Part shown: positions 41,161-49,688 of the stretch, piece by piece
Layout of the letters: the number at the start of each line of letters is the position of its first letter
Numbering within the stretch: position 1 is the stretch's first letter
Origin: JAXDLW01 sp050998755
GTDB taxonomy: Bacteria > Chloroflexota > Dormibacteria > DASZGP01
Assembly: GCA_050998755.1 (NCBI GenBank)
Contig: JBPCPW010000013.1
Coordinates: 1-64,000 of the forward strand
Length of the DNA: 64,000 nt
Reading direction: 5' to 3'
Position numbers and translations under genes: made by a program
The notes under the pieces: model-generated
The model's input: the letters and a program-made list of their open reading frames with translations, nothing else
What the model was told of the DNA's origin: nothing
Databases searched by the model: none

Positions 41161-43164
41161 ATGCCAGTGCCAACTCGGATGTCCAGCTTTGTCGGCAGGC
41201 GGAAGGAGCTCGCCGAGGTCCGCCGCCTCCTCGGCCACACCCGTCTCCTCACCCTGGTCGGCCCCGGGGGCACCGGCAAGACCCGGCTGGCCACCGAGTT
41301 CGTCCGCGGCCGGGAGGCGCGGTTTCCCAACCCAACGGTATTCGTCGAGCTGGGCGCGCTGACCGATGGCGACCGCGTGGTCCACGCTGTTGCCCGCGCG
41401 GCGGCGGTGAAGCTCGATGACGCCGAGCCACTTGCGTCACTGACCCGGCAGCTTGGCGAGCGGCCATCGGTCGTCGTGCTGGACAACTGCGAGCACCTGG
41501 TGGCGGCCTCCGCCGAGGTTGCTGCCCGGCTCCTCGCCGAGTGCCCAGGGCTGGTCCTCATAGCCACCAGCCGTGAGCGCCTCAACGTGGAGGGCGAGGT
41601 GGCCTGGACCGTCCCGCCGCTCCAGGTCCCGCAACAAGGCGACGACCTCGCCGCGGCGTCCGCCTCCGACGCGGTGAGCCTCTTCGTCGACCGAGCCCGA
41701 GCGGTCCGGCCGGGCTTCGCCCTCAACCAGGGCAACGCCCGCGCCGTCCTTGAGATCTGCCGCCGTCTTGACGGCATCCCGCTGGCAATCGAACTGGCCG
41801 CCGCGCGCATGACCACGCTGTCCCCCGCCGACCTCCACAGACGGCTGGACCGGCGTCTCCAGCTCCTCACCGGCGGGACCCGCGACCAGGCTCCGCGGCA
41901 GCAGACGCTACGCGCCACGATCGACTGGAGCTACGAGCTGCTCGACCTCCGCGAGCAGCGCCTGCTCCAGCGCATGTCGATATTCGCGGGCAGCCCCACT
42001 GCGGCGGCCATCGAGGAGGTTTGCGGCGCCCCGCCCCTGGACGGGCCGGCCATGCTGGACACCCTCACTCGGCTGGTCGAGAAGTCGGTGGTCCAGGCGG
42101 CGGCCGGGGACGCCGCCACGCGCTACCGCCTGCTGGAAGCCATCCGCGAGTACGGGTACGAGAAGCTCGAGGCCGAGAGCCTTGTCGATGAGCTGCGTTT
42201 GCGCCAGCTGACCCGCTACAGGCGCCTCGCCGCCGAGGCGTTCGAAGCCGACAAGCGCCGCGGTCCGTCCGCTGAACATGCGCTGCTGTGGCAGGAGGTG
42301 GACGACCTGCGCGCCTCCCTGGAAGGGGGTTTGACAGCGCAGCCCGAGGCGGTGCTGGAGATCGTGGCCAACCTCTTTGGCTTCAGGCTCGCATACTCCC
42401 CGGCTGAGGGCCGGGATCGCCTGGGCAACGCGCTGTTACTGGCCGGGGCGGCCTCGCCCGACATACGGTCCCTGGCTGCCGGGTTCTGGATGGGCCTTGC
42501 GGGCATGACGGATTGGTCCGGCGAATGGCCGATCCCCCAGGACGAACTCCTGGCGATCATCCAGGCCGCCGAGGATCCCTTCGTGGTCGCGAACCGCTCG
42601 CAGGGCATGGGTTACATGGCGCAGCGCCAGCTGGGCGACTCCGAGGCGGCGAGCCGCTACCTGCGGGCCGCGATCGCTGGCTTCGAGGCCGTGGGCGCCA
42701 CCTCCTACCTCGCGATGTCCATGGGCACCCTGGGCCAGGTCGAGATGCAGCTGGGGCGCCTGGAACAGGCCCGGACATGGATCGAGCGCGCAGGGATGAC
42801 CAGCAAGGTCATCGCCGCCCGGCTCTTTCTCTCCGAGCGAACCGTTGAGAGCCACCTTGACCACGTCATGACCAAGCTCGGCGTGGGCTCGCGGGCCCAT
42901 TGCCTTCCACTGGCGTTTGATGGAGGCGTGGTACGAGGAGGACGAGGAGGTGCTGGCCCACCCGCGGGACCCGTACCACCGTATCGACGTCCTGCTCAGC
43001 ACCCGGCGCGTGCTGGTCAAGCTGGACGGGCGCATCCTGGCCGACAGCTGCAACACGCGAATGCTGTTCGAGACCCATCTACCGGTGCGTTACTACTTCC
43101 CGGCGGAGGACGTCCGCATGGAGCACCTGACCCCATCGGACACCATCACCGCATGCGCCTATAA
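41161..43164 (+). pseudogene. LuxR-type ATPase regulator, internally deleted and fused downstream
   Basis: The frame runs 667 codons. Residues 1-330 are a STAND-type ATPase: GPGGTGKTRLA at 34-44, VVVLDNCEHLV, LIATSRERL, GIPLAIELAA and a winged helix. TPR-like helices follow to about 545. At 546 the sequence passes directly into TSKVIAARLFLSERTVESHL and HVMTKLGVGSR, the second part of a LuxR helix-turn-helix; the first helix (the usual LTxREREVxxLVAxG) is missing. After GVGSR the frame continues another 85 codons without recognisable content, overlapping a DUF427 gene in another frame. So the gene looks like an internal deletion (TPR end plus HTH start) with its own stop lost. Confidence 0.75.
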
Positions 43165-43330
43165 GGGAGTGACCAGCCGCTACTGGGACATCACCGAGGG
43201 CCAACGCGACATCGCCTGGTGCTACGACCGCCCGGCCCCGGAGTTCGCGGCGATCGCCGGTCTGATCGCCTTCTTCAACGAGCGTGTGGAGATCACCGTC
43301 GAGTCGGAAGATGGGGCTGCGCCGGCTTAG
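42917..43330 (+). CDS. DUF427 protein, C-terminal half only
   Basis: A 137-residue protein of the DUF427 family. HPRDPYHRIDVLLSTRRVLV, FETHLPVRYYFPAEDV, and CAYKGVTSRYWD are the family motifs. The usual protein has two DUF427 domains in about 250 residues; the first is missing here. It overlaps the 3-prime end of the LuxR-type frame by 248 bases. This suggests that a deletion joined the two genes. Function unknown. Whether this half is translated alone is uncertain; the ATG 42917 is the first good start. Confidence 0.75.
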   Translation: MMEAWYEEDEEVLAHPRDPYHRIDVLLSTRRVLVKLDGRILADSCNTRMLFETHLPVRYYFPAEDVRMEHLTPSDTITACAYKGVTSRYWDITEGQRDIAWCYDRPAPEFAAIAGLIAFFNERVEITVESEDGAAPA

Positions 43331-43364
43331 GCCCAGCGTCTCCCCGGCCGCTGAGCATGTCGCA

Positions 43365-44534
43365 TCATGACGCCAGGGGCGATTCGGTGCCGGAACTCAG
43401 GAGCCGCATGTAGGCCTCGTACGCAAACAGCCGGTTCCGCTTCTTGCCCGTGATCTCGATCACCAGGCCCGTCTGGTGCAGACGATCGACCGACCGCAGC
43501 ACCGCAGGCGTACTCAGACCGAGTTCGCGTGTCATCTCCGCCACGGTCGTCACGGGATGCCGCTGCAGGTGCTCATGGACGCGGAGCAAAGAGCCCGCCG
43601 CCCTCCCCTCCGCCCGGAGGCGGGCGCGGTCTGATTCAAATAGCTCAAGGATGGACCGTGCCGTTTGCGCTGCCTCGTCGGCGGTGCTGACCACCCCCTC
43701 GAGAAAGAATTCGAGCCAGGCCTCCCAGTCCCCCTCGGCTCTGACGGCGTCGAGGAGCTGGTAATACGTCGCTCGCTGTTCCTTCAGATAGAGGCTCAGA
43801 TAGAGCAGCGGGTCCTTGATGGCACCTTCGGCACAAAGAACCAGCGTCACAAGCAGCCTGCCCATGCGGCCGTTGCCGTCAAGGAATGGATGGATCGTTT
43901 CGAATTGCAGGTGGGCGAGCGCGGCTTTCAGGAGGGTCGGCGTCCGCACAGGGGTGTCGTGGAGAAAAAGTTCCAGTTCTCCCATCAACCTCGTGACCTC
44001 CTCGTGCGGGGCCGGTACAAATGCGGCGTTCCCGGGCCGAGTCCCACCGAGCCAGTTCTGCGAGCGTCGGAACTCGCCGGGCTCCTTCTCGCTGCCGCGC
44101 CCGCTCCGAAGGAGGATGGCGTGGATCTCCTTGAGAACGCGCAGCGAAAGAGGAAAGCCGGAACGGATCCTGTCTAGTCCATGCTCCATAGCCGCCACAT
44201 AGTTCGAAACCTCGGTCACGTCGGCTGACGGCTGGCTGGCCCGGAGTTCCTCAAACAGCAGCAGATCGGACAGTGATGACTGCGTCCCTTCGATCTGGGA
44301 CGAAAGGACGGCCTCCTTCCGGACGTAGAAGTAGAGCACGAGATCGAGGTCTGGCAGCACGCTAGCGAGGCCGTCAAGCCGGCCCAGGGATCTGTTCGCG
44401 CGTTCGAGGAGATCCTGCAGTCGTTGGTCGAGCAGGATCGGCGGGGAAGGAGGGAGCCCATTGGGCACATAGACGCGATACTCCTCTCCGCCGCCCCGCA
44501 TCCGGAGCAGAGTGCCCTGGTTGCCGCGCCGCAT
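43365..44534 (-). CDS. Fic-domain AMPylase with winged helix
   Basis: A 389-residue protein. HPFLDGNGRMGRLL near residue 215 is the Fic catalytic motif (His215), which usually transfers AMP from ATP to a protein hydroxyl. SSQIEGT at 78-84 is the N-terminal inhibitory helix motif (class II, Glu82), so the enzyme is probably self-inhibited. Residues about 305-375 form a winged helix (VTTVAEMTRELGLSTPAVLR, then SVDRLHQTGLVIEITGKK). This is the common stand-alone Fic architecture. AAGGAGG precedes the ATG 44534 with a 7-nt gap. The target is unknown. Confidence 0.92.
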   Translation of the reverse strand: MRRGNQGTLLRMRGGGEEYRVYVPNGLPPSPPILLDQRLQDLLERANRSLGRLDGLASVLPDLDLVLYFYVRKEAVLSSQIEGTQSSLSDLLLFEELRASQPSADVTEVSNYVAAMEHGLDRIRSGFPLSLRVLKEIHAILLRSGRGSEKEPGEFRRSQNWLGGTRPGNAAFVPAPHEEVTRLMGELELFLHDTPVRTPTLLKAALAHLQFETIHPFLDGNGRMGRLLVTLVLCAEGAIKDPLLYLSLYLKEQRATYYQLLDAVRAEGDWEAWLEFFLEGVVSTADEAAQTARSILELFESDRARLRAEGRAAGSLLRVHEHLQRHPVTTVAEMTRELGLSTPAVLRSVDRLHQTGLVIEITGKKRNRLFAYEAYMRLLSSGTESPLAS

Positions 44535-44683
44535 TGGATGACCTCCTTGATTACGTCTGCGTTACTTAGAGGGAGTACTAGTTATGTTTCGAAGTGTAAA
44601 TGTTACTAGGCTGATCCGTGGAGAGGGGATCGCCCGAGAACGCGGGCTGCCGCTCCTGCGACATGCAGATGTAGAATTATCGC
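44535..44683. promoter_or_regulatory. AT-rich divergent promoter region, fic versus HTH antitoxin
   Basis: This stretch is much less GC-rich than its surroundings. For the plus-strand gene, TAGAAT at 44672-44677 ends 6 nt before ATG 44684, a leaderless arrangement. Repeated elements such as ACTAGTTA and GTTACTAG around 44578-44611 may be part of an operator for either gene. Confidence 0.45.
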
Positions 44684-45115
44684 ATGCGTATGCGTACCGG
44701 GACCCCAGCGACAACCACCAGCCCCCGCGCGGGCACTCAGCGCCCGCAACTGCGAAACCGACTGCCTGAGCACCTCGCGGCCTCGCGGCTCTCTGCCGAG
44801 CAGGTGGCGCAGCGGGTGGAGGCCATCACCGGCACCGCCTTGGACCGCCGCACCCTTCGGCGTTATCTCTCCGGCGCGCCGGTTCTCGACGCCACCGCCG
44901 TCACCCTCGCGGCGATCGCGCAGGCCCTTGAAATCCCGCTGGGCAACGCGGTCGAACTCGAGGTCGAAGATGCGCTTGAGGCTCAGCTGTCCGCGTCCGG
45001 CCGTCGCCTCCTGAGTGCAGCCCCAGGCCCGGTGCCGCGCCTGTGGGGCCGGCCGGATCCTGCCTGGGGCGACCTGGTCGAACCCTTCCTCGAGGATCGC
45101 CGCAGCCGCTACTGA
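44684..45115 (+). CDS. HTH antitoxin-like protein paired with a PIN toxin
   Basis: A 143-residue protein. Residues about 28-92 form an XRE-like helix-turn-helix (AEQVAQRVEAITGTALDRRT then LRRYLSGAPVLDATAVTLAA), and AQALEIPLGNAVELE. The C-terminal 50 residues are acidic and proline-rich with PAWGDLVEPFLEDRRSRY at the end, likely the toxin-binding part. The TGA overlaps the ATG of the next gene (TGATG). The N-terminus is basic (RMRTGTPATTTSPRAGTQRP). I do not recognise a named antitoxin family; the role is inferred from the pair. Confidence 0.65.
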   Translation: MRMRTGTPATTTSPRAGTQRPQLRNRLPEHLAASRLSAEQVAQRVEAITGTALDRRTLRRYLSGAPVLDATAVTLAAIAQALEIPLGNAVELEVEDALEAQLSASGRRLLSAAPGPVPRLWGRPDPAWGDLVEPFLEDRRSRY

Positions 45116-45549
45116 TGTCGGTCACTGCCAGCGTGCTTGACACATCTGCGTTCGGCCGCGCGTTCGAAGCCGGCCCGCACCAGGCCGAAGTACTGGAGTT
45201 GCTCGATTCGCGCCGAGCCGTGATCTCAATGCTCGTGGTGCCAGAGGCGCGCGGCATCGTCAACACCAAGATCCGGCGCGGGCTTTCCCCACGCGATGCC
45301 GAGCGCCTGTGGCGGCAACTGCAACATGGCCTGGCGCTGGCGCGCCGGGCACCCGTCGAGGTCGAGGACTACGAACGCGCCCAGAAGATCCTGGTCGGCT
45401 CGCCGACACTGGTCGCCGCGGATGCGCTCCACGTCGCCGTCGCCATGGGCATTGCCGGCGCCGGCGCGCGGGTCACTTTCCTCACCGCCGACGAGCGCCA
45501 GGCCAGCGTGGCCGGGCGTCTGCTCGACGAGGTCCGGCTGCTGGCCTGA
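45115..45549 (+). CDS. PIN-domain toxin
   Basis: A 144-residue PIN-domain protein. VLDTSAFGRAFEAG gives the first Asp, VVPEARGIVN an acidic residue, ADALHVAVAMGI and FLTADERQASVA the final ones. These form the metal site of a predicted ribonuclease toxin. The start at 45115 overlaps the antitoxin stop by one base, so the two genes are coupled. It converges with the glycosyltransferase gene after 22 bases. Confidence 0.85.
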   Translation: MSVTASVLDTSAFGRAFEAGPHQAEVLELLDSRRAVISMLVVPEARGIVNTKIRRGLSPRDAERLWRQLQHGLALARRAPVEVEDYERAQKILVGSPTLVAADALHVAVAMGIAGAGARVTFLTADERQASVAGRLLDEVRLLA

Positions 45550-45571
45550 CCGGCGTCGCCGGCGCAGGTTC

Positions 45572-46792
45572 TCAGCCGCCCGCCGGCACCGCCTCACTCA
45601 TCAGCGACGCAACGTCCGCCGCCACCTCCGCGGGGGCCGGCATGGCGGCGATCTCGGCCGCCAGCTCACCCGCGCGGCGCCTCAGGCCCGGGTCGGTGAG
45701 AGCGCGCTCGATTCCCGCCCGGAGCACCTCGACGGTGACATCCTCCGGCGCCGCGATGCCGACGGTGTTCGGTCCCATCTGCACCGTCGCGGTCGTGCAC
45801 AGCACGGCGACCCCGGCCCTCTCGCAGGCCGCTGCCACCAGGGGCTGGTCGGTCCCCAGCGGCACCAGGCACATCGGCAGACCCGCTGTCAGCGACCCGT
45901 ATGCCGTCCCCCGCCCGGCATGGCACACGACCGCGCTGGCCCGGTCGAGGATGAGGTCCTGGTCGATGTATCGGGCGACGCGGACGTTCGCCGGCAGCTC
46001 ACCGAGCGCCGCGATGTCGCCGCTGATCCCAATCGTCATGACCACGTCGACGTCGAGGGCCGCCACCGCAGCGGCAATCTTCTGGAAGACCAGGACATTG
46101 TGGCTGAGGACAGTGCCCATGGTGACGTACAGGATCGGTCTGCCAACCAGGTCCGCCAGCCACGCCGGCGCCTCCGCCTCGGCGGCGCTAGCGACCTGGA
46201 CCGGGCGCAGCGGACGCCGGTTGGTTACAAACGCCGACATGCCGTCTTCCAGGGAGGGCGGCGTGGTGTCGAGGGTCACCACTCCCTGTAGGGTGGAGAG
46301 TTCATCGTCAACAGCCAGGCCGCGGGTGGCGCGTGCCGCGGCCAGCTCCTCGCCGATGATCATCCTCGCCACCATCGCCGGCATCGGCGCACTCAGTGCG
46401 AAGACCGCCACCGGGATGCCCAGCTCGTCCCCCGACAGCCAGCCGCCGAAGCTCAGGTTGTCGCGGATGATGAGGTCGGGCCGCCACTCACGCGCCAGCT
46501 CGGCGATCCCCTCCGCGGCGGGGACCGCGGTCTTCGCCACCAGCCAGTTGAGCTGCTCAAGGGGGTTGGTGGCACCCGCGTCCGCGAGTTCGCTGCCGGC
46601 CTCACGCCCGTCCCAGTCGGGCCCGTGGCCCACCGGCGTCAGCCCGGCCGCGCGGATCGCCCAACCGAACGCGCGCGTCGACGCCACGCGCACCTCGTGA
46701 CCCTCCGACTCCAGCGCGCGGGCGAAGGCGACGATGGGGTTCAGGTGCCCCGACCCCGGGACAATGCTGAACAGGATGCGCTTGCCGGCCAT
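45572..46792 (-). CDS. GT1 macrolide/UDP-type glycosyltransferase
   Basis: A 406-residue glycosyltransferase of the UGT/MGT group. The N-terminus has ILFSIVPGSGHLNPIVAFA, the donor-acceptor start motif. The C-terminal half has YVTMGTVLSHN and VVCHAGRGTAYGSLTAGLPM then VPLGTDQPLVAA, the usual sugar-nucleotide-binding region. Such enzymes glycosylate small molecules or drugs. GGAGG lies 9 nt before ATG 46792. A TetR gene is divergent with a palindrome between, so expression is probably ligand-induced. The acceptor is unknown. Confidence 0.9.
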   Translation of the reverse strand: MAGKRILFSIVPGSGHLNPIVAFARALESEGHEVRVASTRAFGWAIRAAGLTPVGHGPDWDGREAGSELADAGATNPLEQLNWLVAKTAVPAAEGIAELAREWRPDLIIRDNLSFGGWLSGDELGIPVAVFALSAPMPAMVARMIIGEELAAARATRGLAVDDELSTLQGVVTLDTTPPSLEDGMSAFVTNRRPLRPVQVASAAEAEAPAWLADLVGRPILYVTMGTVLSHNVLVFQKIAAAVAALDVDVVMTIGISGDIAALGELPANVRVARYIDQDLILDRASAVVCHAGRGTAYGSLTAGLPMCLVPLGTDQPLVAAACERAGVAVLCTTATVQMGPNTVGIAAPEDVTVEVLRAGIERALTDPGLRRRAGELAAEIAAMPAPAEVAADVASLMSEAVPAGG

Positions 46793-46822
46793 ACTTGCCT
46801 CCTTCAGTACTCAGACATTCGA

Positions 46823-46837
46823 TGCAGTCATACTGCA
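46823..46837. promoter_or_regulatory. TetR operator between gt and tetR
   Basis: TGCAGT-CAT-ACTGCA, a perfect 6-bp inverted repeat around a 3-base spacer, midway between the divergent genes. TACTGT at 46850-46855 may be the -10 element of the tetR gene. Confidence 0.6.
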
Positions 46838-46867
46838 CTCATCGCTGTGCTACTGTAGACCCGACAG

Positions 46868-47479
46868 ATGGCCGACGTCAAGCCCCCCCCAACATATCGC
46901 CAGCTCCAGGCCCAGGAGACCCGCCGCCGAATTGCGGCGTCGGCTCGCCGTCTCTTCGCCGAGAACGGGTACTCCACAACCGCCATCGGCGCGATCGCGC
47001 AGGACGTCGGTGTCGCGGCGCGCACCGTCTACGCCACCTTCGGCACCAAGAAGGCGATCCTCGGCGCCATCTGCCAGACATGGTTGGAAGAGTCGCTGAC
47101 CATCGCGCTCATCGGCGAGGCGGTGAGCGAGGCGAACCCGCGACGGGCCCTCGAACTCCTCGCCCAAGCCTCCCGCCAGCAGTGGGAGAGCGGTGGCGAC
47201 ATCGTATCCATGCTCCAGACGGCGGCCGCCACGGATGGCGAGATCGCCGCCATGCTGCAGGAGTGGGGCGGTGATCGGCAGAGGGCGATGAGCGGGGTGA
47301 TTCGACGGATCGGCGGAGAGCTGAGGCCAGGACTTGACCAGAAGTCCGCTGGCGCAATCATCCGGGCGCTGACCCATCCCGGGCTCTACCAATCGCTGGT
47401 CCACGACACCGGCTGGAGCCCCGATCGCTTCCAGCGTTGGCTGGCCGACACCATGATCATGCAGTTCCTCAAGGAGTGA
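46868..47479 (+). CDS. TetR-family regulator
   Basis: A 203-residue repressor. RRRIAASARRLFAENGYSTT, AIGAIAQDVGVAARTVYATF then GTKKAILGAI is the TetR helix-turn-helix. The remaining 140 residues form the helical ligand-binding domain. It is divergent from the glycosyltransferase gene, with the palindrome at 46823-46837 between them, so it most likely represses that gene and itself. The inducer is unknown. Confidence 0.93.
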   Translation: MADVKPPPTYRQLQAQETRRRIAASARRLFAENGYSTTAIGAIAQDVGVAARTVYATFGTKKAILGAICQTWLEESLTIALIGEAVSEANPRRALELLAQASRQQWESGGDIVSMLQTAAATDGEIAAMLQEWGGDRQRAMSGVIRRIGGELRPGLDQKSAGAIIRALTHPGLYQSLVHDTGWSPDRFQRWLADTMIMQFLKE

Positions 47480-47494
47480 GAGCCTCGACACCCT

Positions 47495-47737
47495 ATGTGG
47501 TACCCTACATCGGTGAAGAAGACCAGCCTGTACCTCCACGAGACCGACGTGCAGCGACTGCGACGGCTGGCGGCCGCTGAGGGAAGGAGCCAGGCCGACA
47601 TCGTCCGCTCCGCGATCGCGACCTATGAAGCCGCCAGCACGGCACGGAGCTTTGCGCTCGATGGGGTCTGGACGGGAGATGGCTCGTCGGTCGCCGACAT
47701 CCCCGAGGAGGAACTGCTCAAGGGCTTCGGCGAGTGA
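47495..47737 (+). CDS. VapB-like ribbon-helix-helix antitoxin
   Basis: An 80-residue antitoxin (74 from the alternative start). KKTSLYLHETDVQRLRRLAA is a CopG-type ribbon-helix-helix. The acidic tail (ADIPEEELLKGFGE) binds the toxin in relatives. GTG 47513 is an attractive start: TACCCT at 47501-47506 ends 6 nt before it, which would be leaderless. ATG 47495 is the longer choice. Two CCCTA repeats spaced 12 bp apart (47491 and 47503) overlap the promoter and may be the operator. Confidence 0.85.
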   Translation: MWYPTSVKKTSLYLHETDVQRLRRLAAAEGRSQADIVRSAIATYEAASTARSFALDGVWTGDGSSVADIPEEELLKGFGE

Positions 47738-48156
47738 CCCTGGTCATCGACGCCGCCCCGCTGATCGCTTTGAGCGACCGGGCCGATCCGCGGCGCGACG
47801 AAGTTCGTCGTGTGCTCGCGTCAGAACCGGGCAGGCTCGTCATCCCCGCCACAGTCACCGCCGAGGTGGACTACATCCTTCGGCAGCGCGCCGGTCGCGC
47901 AGCGGCACGGGCATTCCTGGCCGACCTGGCATCGGCGTCTTTCCTGGTGGAGAGCCTCACTGTCGAGGAGCACGGTATGGCACTGGAGATCGACCAGCGG
48001 TACCCTCGGCTGGACGTCGGCCTGGCCGACCTCTCGATTGTCGTACTGGCGCACCGGCTAGGGGTCAAGCGCCTCCTCACCTTTGACGAGCGCCATTTCC
48101 GTGTTCTCGGGCCGGTATCTGGCGGGACCTTTCAGTTGCTCCCCGCCGATGGCTAA
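47734..48156 (+). CDS. VapC-like PIN-domain toxin
   Basis: A 140-residue PIN toxin. LVIDAAPLIALSDRAD opens the domain; TAEVDYILRQRAG, VGLADLSIVVLAHRLG and LTFDERHF give the remaining acidic residues. The GTG start overlaps the antitoxin TGA by four bases. It is similar in pattern to the VapC-like protein at 25729-26151, including EVDYILRQRAGR versus EMDYLLATRVG, so the two pairs are probably related copies. Confidence 0.88.
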   Translation: MTLVIDAAPLIALSDRADPRRDEVRRVLASEPGRLVIPATVTAEVDYILRQRAGRAAARAFLADLASASFLVESLTVEEHGMALEIDQRYPRLDVGLADLSIVVLAHRLGVKRLLTFDERHFRVLGPVSGGTFQLLPADG

Positions 48157-48204
48157 CCGGACCCGGCCGCGCATCAGATGCGCTCGCTGATAGCATCAGT
48201 CATC

Positions 48205-48487
48205 ATGGCTCGCACCACGCTGGACCTCGACGCCTCGGTATTGCGCGCGCTGAAACGTCGGGGGCGTGGACGCGCTCCTGGGCCGCCCCCATATCCGGAC
48301 GCCGGGCGAGGAAGAGGGTTTCTGGCAGATCTACCAGGCCACTGCGGGCCGGCAACCCCGCGGTCACGACGTCCCCGATGCACATCTTGCCGCGCTGATG
48401 CGCCAGCACGGCGTGGGGCTGATCTACTCGCGGGACCGCGACTTCCGTCGCTTTCCCGGCATCCGGGTGAAGAATCCATTCGAGTGA
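48205..48487 (+). pseudogene. VapB-VapC remnant joined by deletion
   Basis: ATG 48205 begins MARTTLDLDASVLRALKRRG, the N-terminus of a ribbon-helix-helix antitoxin. Near 48260 the frame changes and the next readable sequence is the C-terminal half of a PIN toxin: DALLGRPHIRTPGEEEGFWQ, then GHDVPDAHLAALMRQHG, IYSRDRDFRRFPG and IRVKNPFE, ending at 48487. The rest of both genes (antitoxin C-terminus, toxin N-terminus) is missing. It is a deletion scar of a third VapBC-like pair near here. Confidence 0.7.
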
Positions 48488-48614
48488 CGGTCGGATCGGC
48501 CCGGGACCCTGAAACCGCGCTGAGCGTTAGTGGCTAGGGCGCCACCGCGAGATGGTTGACGTAGCTCTCCCACCTCCCCCGGTGGCCGTGCGAACAAGAA
48601 ATCCGCAGAAAGTA

Positions 48615-48642
48615 AAGGGGCGCGCCCTGCGGCCCGCCCCTT
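48615..48642. terminator. Stem-loop terminator downstream of the yceI fragment
   Basis: AAGGGGCG (48615-48622) and CGCCCCTT (48635-48642) form an 8-bp stem with a 12-base loop. It lies 15 bases past the minus-strand stop at 48658. There is no strong U tract, so its strength is uncertain. Confidence 0.5.
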
Positions 48643-48657
48643 CAGAACCCGGTCAGG

Positions 48658-49011
48658 TCAGACGGTCTCTGCCGCGACCTCCTCGGCGACCGCGGCCTTG
48701 CTCTCACCGAGCTGGCCTTCGATCTCGAGCTTGACCTTGTCGCCCACCAGCAGCCCGCCGACGGCCTGCGCCGGGGCGTTCCACTTGAGGCCGTAGTCGC
48801 CGCGGCTGATCTCGCCGCTGAACGATGCGCCGATCTTGCGGTTGCCGTAGGGGTCAGTTCCCTCGCCGGCGTACTCGCCGGTGAACACCACCGACTTGGT
48901 GACGTCGCGGATGGTGAGATCGCCCGTGACCTTGAGGCTTTCGCCCTCGGCTTCAACGGTGGTCACCTTGAAGGTGATCTTGGGGTATTTCTCCACTTCG
49001 AAGAAGTCCGC
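48658..49011 (-). pseudogene. YceI-family protein, C-terminal part only
   Basis: From about 49011 the minus strand reads ADFFEVEKYPKITFKVTTVE, then GDLTIRDVTKSVVFTGEYAG, FSGEISRGDYGLKWNA and GDKVKLEIEGQL: 117 residues of the C-terminal part of YceI, a lipocalin-like isoprenoid-binding protein. The first half of the family (signal peptide and early strands) is missing. The open frame upstream is the S15-like gene read in another frame. The 5-prime end was probably lost when a deletion joined the two genes; there is no clear start. A terminator follows. Confidence 0.75.
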
Positions 49012-49688
49012 GCAGATGCGTTGGGAATCTCCTGCCCGCTGGACAAAAACGCGGACCAGCGTGAGATGAGGTCGGGGTCGGGGCGCGCCTTGTTGGCGAG
49101 ATAGGCCGCACTGAGGATCACGGTGTCGACCGAGAGCTTGACGCAACCGTTGGGTTTGAGACTCTCGAGCAGCCCGCTGAAGGTGTGCCCGGGCGACACC
49201 GCCTTGATCCGCGGGTCGGTCTTCGCCACCAGGTTGGTGGTGCCCCCGCCCTGGCTGTAGCCGGTGATCCCCACGTGCGTGGCATCCGCGCCGGTCGCGG
49301 GATGGGACAGCACCCAGTCGAGCACGTCGCGCGCGTCCTGAACCGTCTTCGGGCCGAAGAAGTCGAACAGCCCCCCTGAGTCGTAGGGCGGAGCGCCGTG
49401 CCCGCGCGCCGACCAGACAACGCCGACATATCCGATCTGGGCGTAGGCCTCAGCGCGCCCCGCCTCGCTGGTCAGGTCGCCTCCCCCGCCGTGCGGGATC
49501 ATCACGACGGGGTACGTGCCGGCCGCGGCCGGGCGGTAGTAGCGCGCCTTGAGCGCGACGCCGTCAATTGACGACGTGATCGTGAAGTCGGAGGTGACCA
49601 CCGCCGCTGCTGCCGCAGAGCGCGGCGCAACACCGCCGAAAACACCGACGAGGGCGATGAGCGCCAGGATCCGCGCGCGCGGCTTCAG
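48963..49688 (-). pseudogene. Exported S15/CocE-like hydrolase, C-terminally truncated
   Basis: The frame begins with a good signal peptide (KPRARILALIALVGVFGGVA, then PRSAAAAA) followed by TSDFTITSSIDGVALKARYY, VVMIPHGGGGDLTSEAG, GYVGVVWSARGHG and GITGYSQGGG, the Ser nucleophile of an alpha/beta hydrolase of the S15 (Xaa-Pro dipeptidyl-peptidase-like) group. After SSGQEIPN near 49020 it leaves the family and runs into YceI-coding DNA, so the C-terminal half with the Asp and His is missing. The only visible start is CTG at 49688, whose last two bases are the first two of the TGA (49687-49685) that ends the histidine-kinase fragment; no ATG, GTG or TTG suits the signal peptide. Confidence 0.65.
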
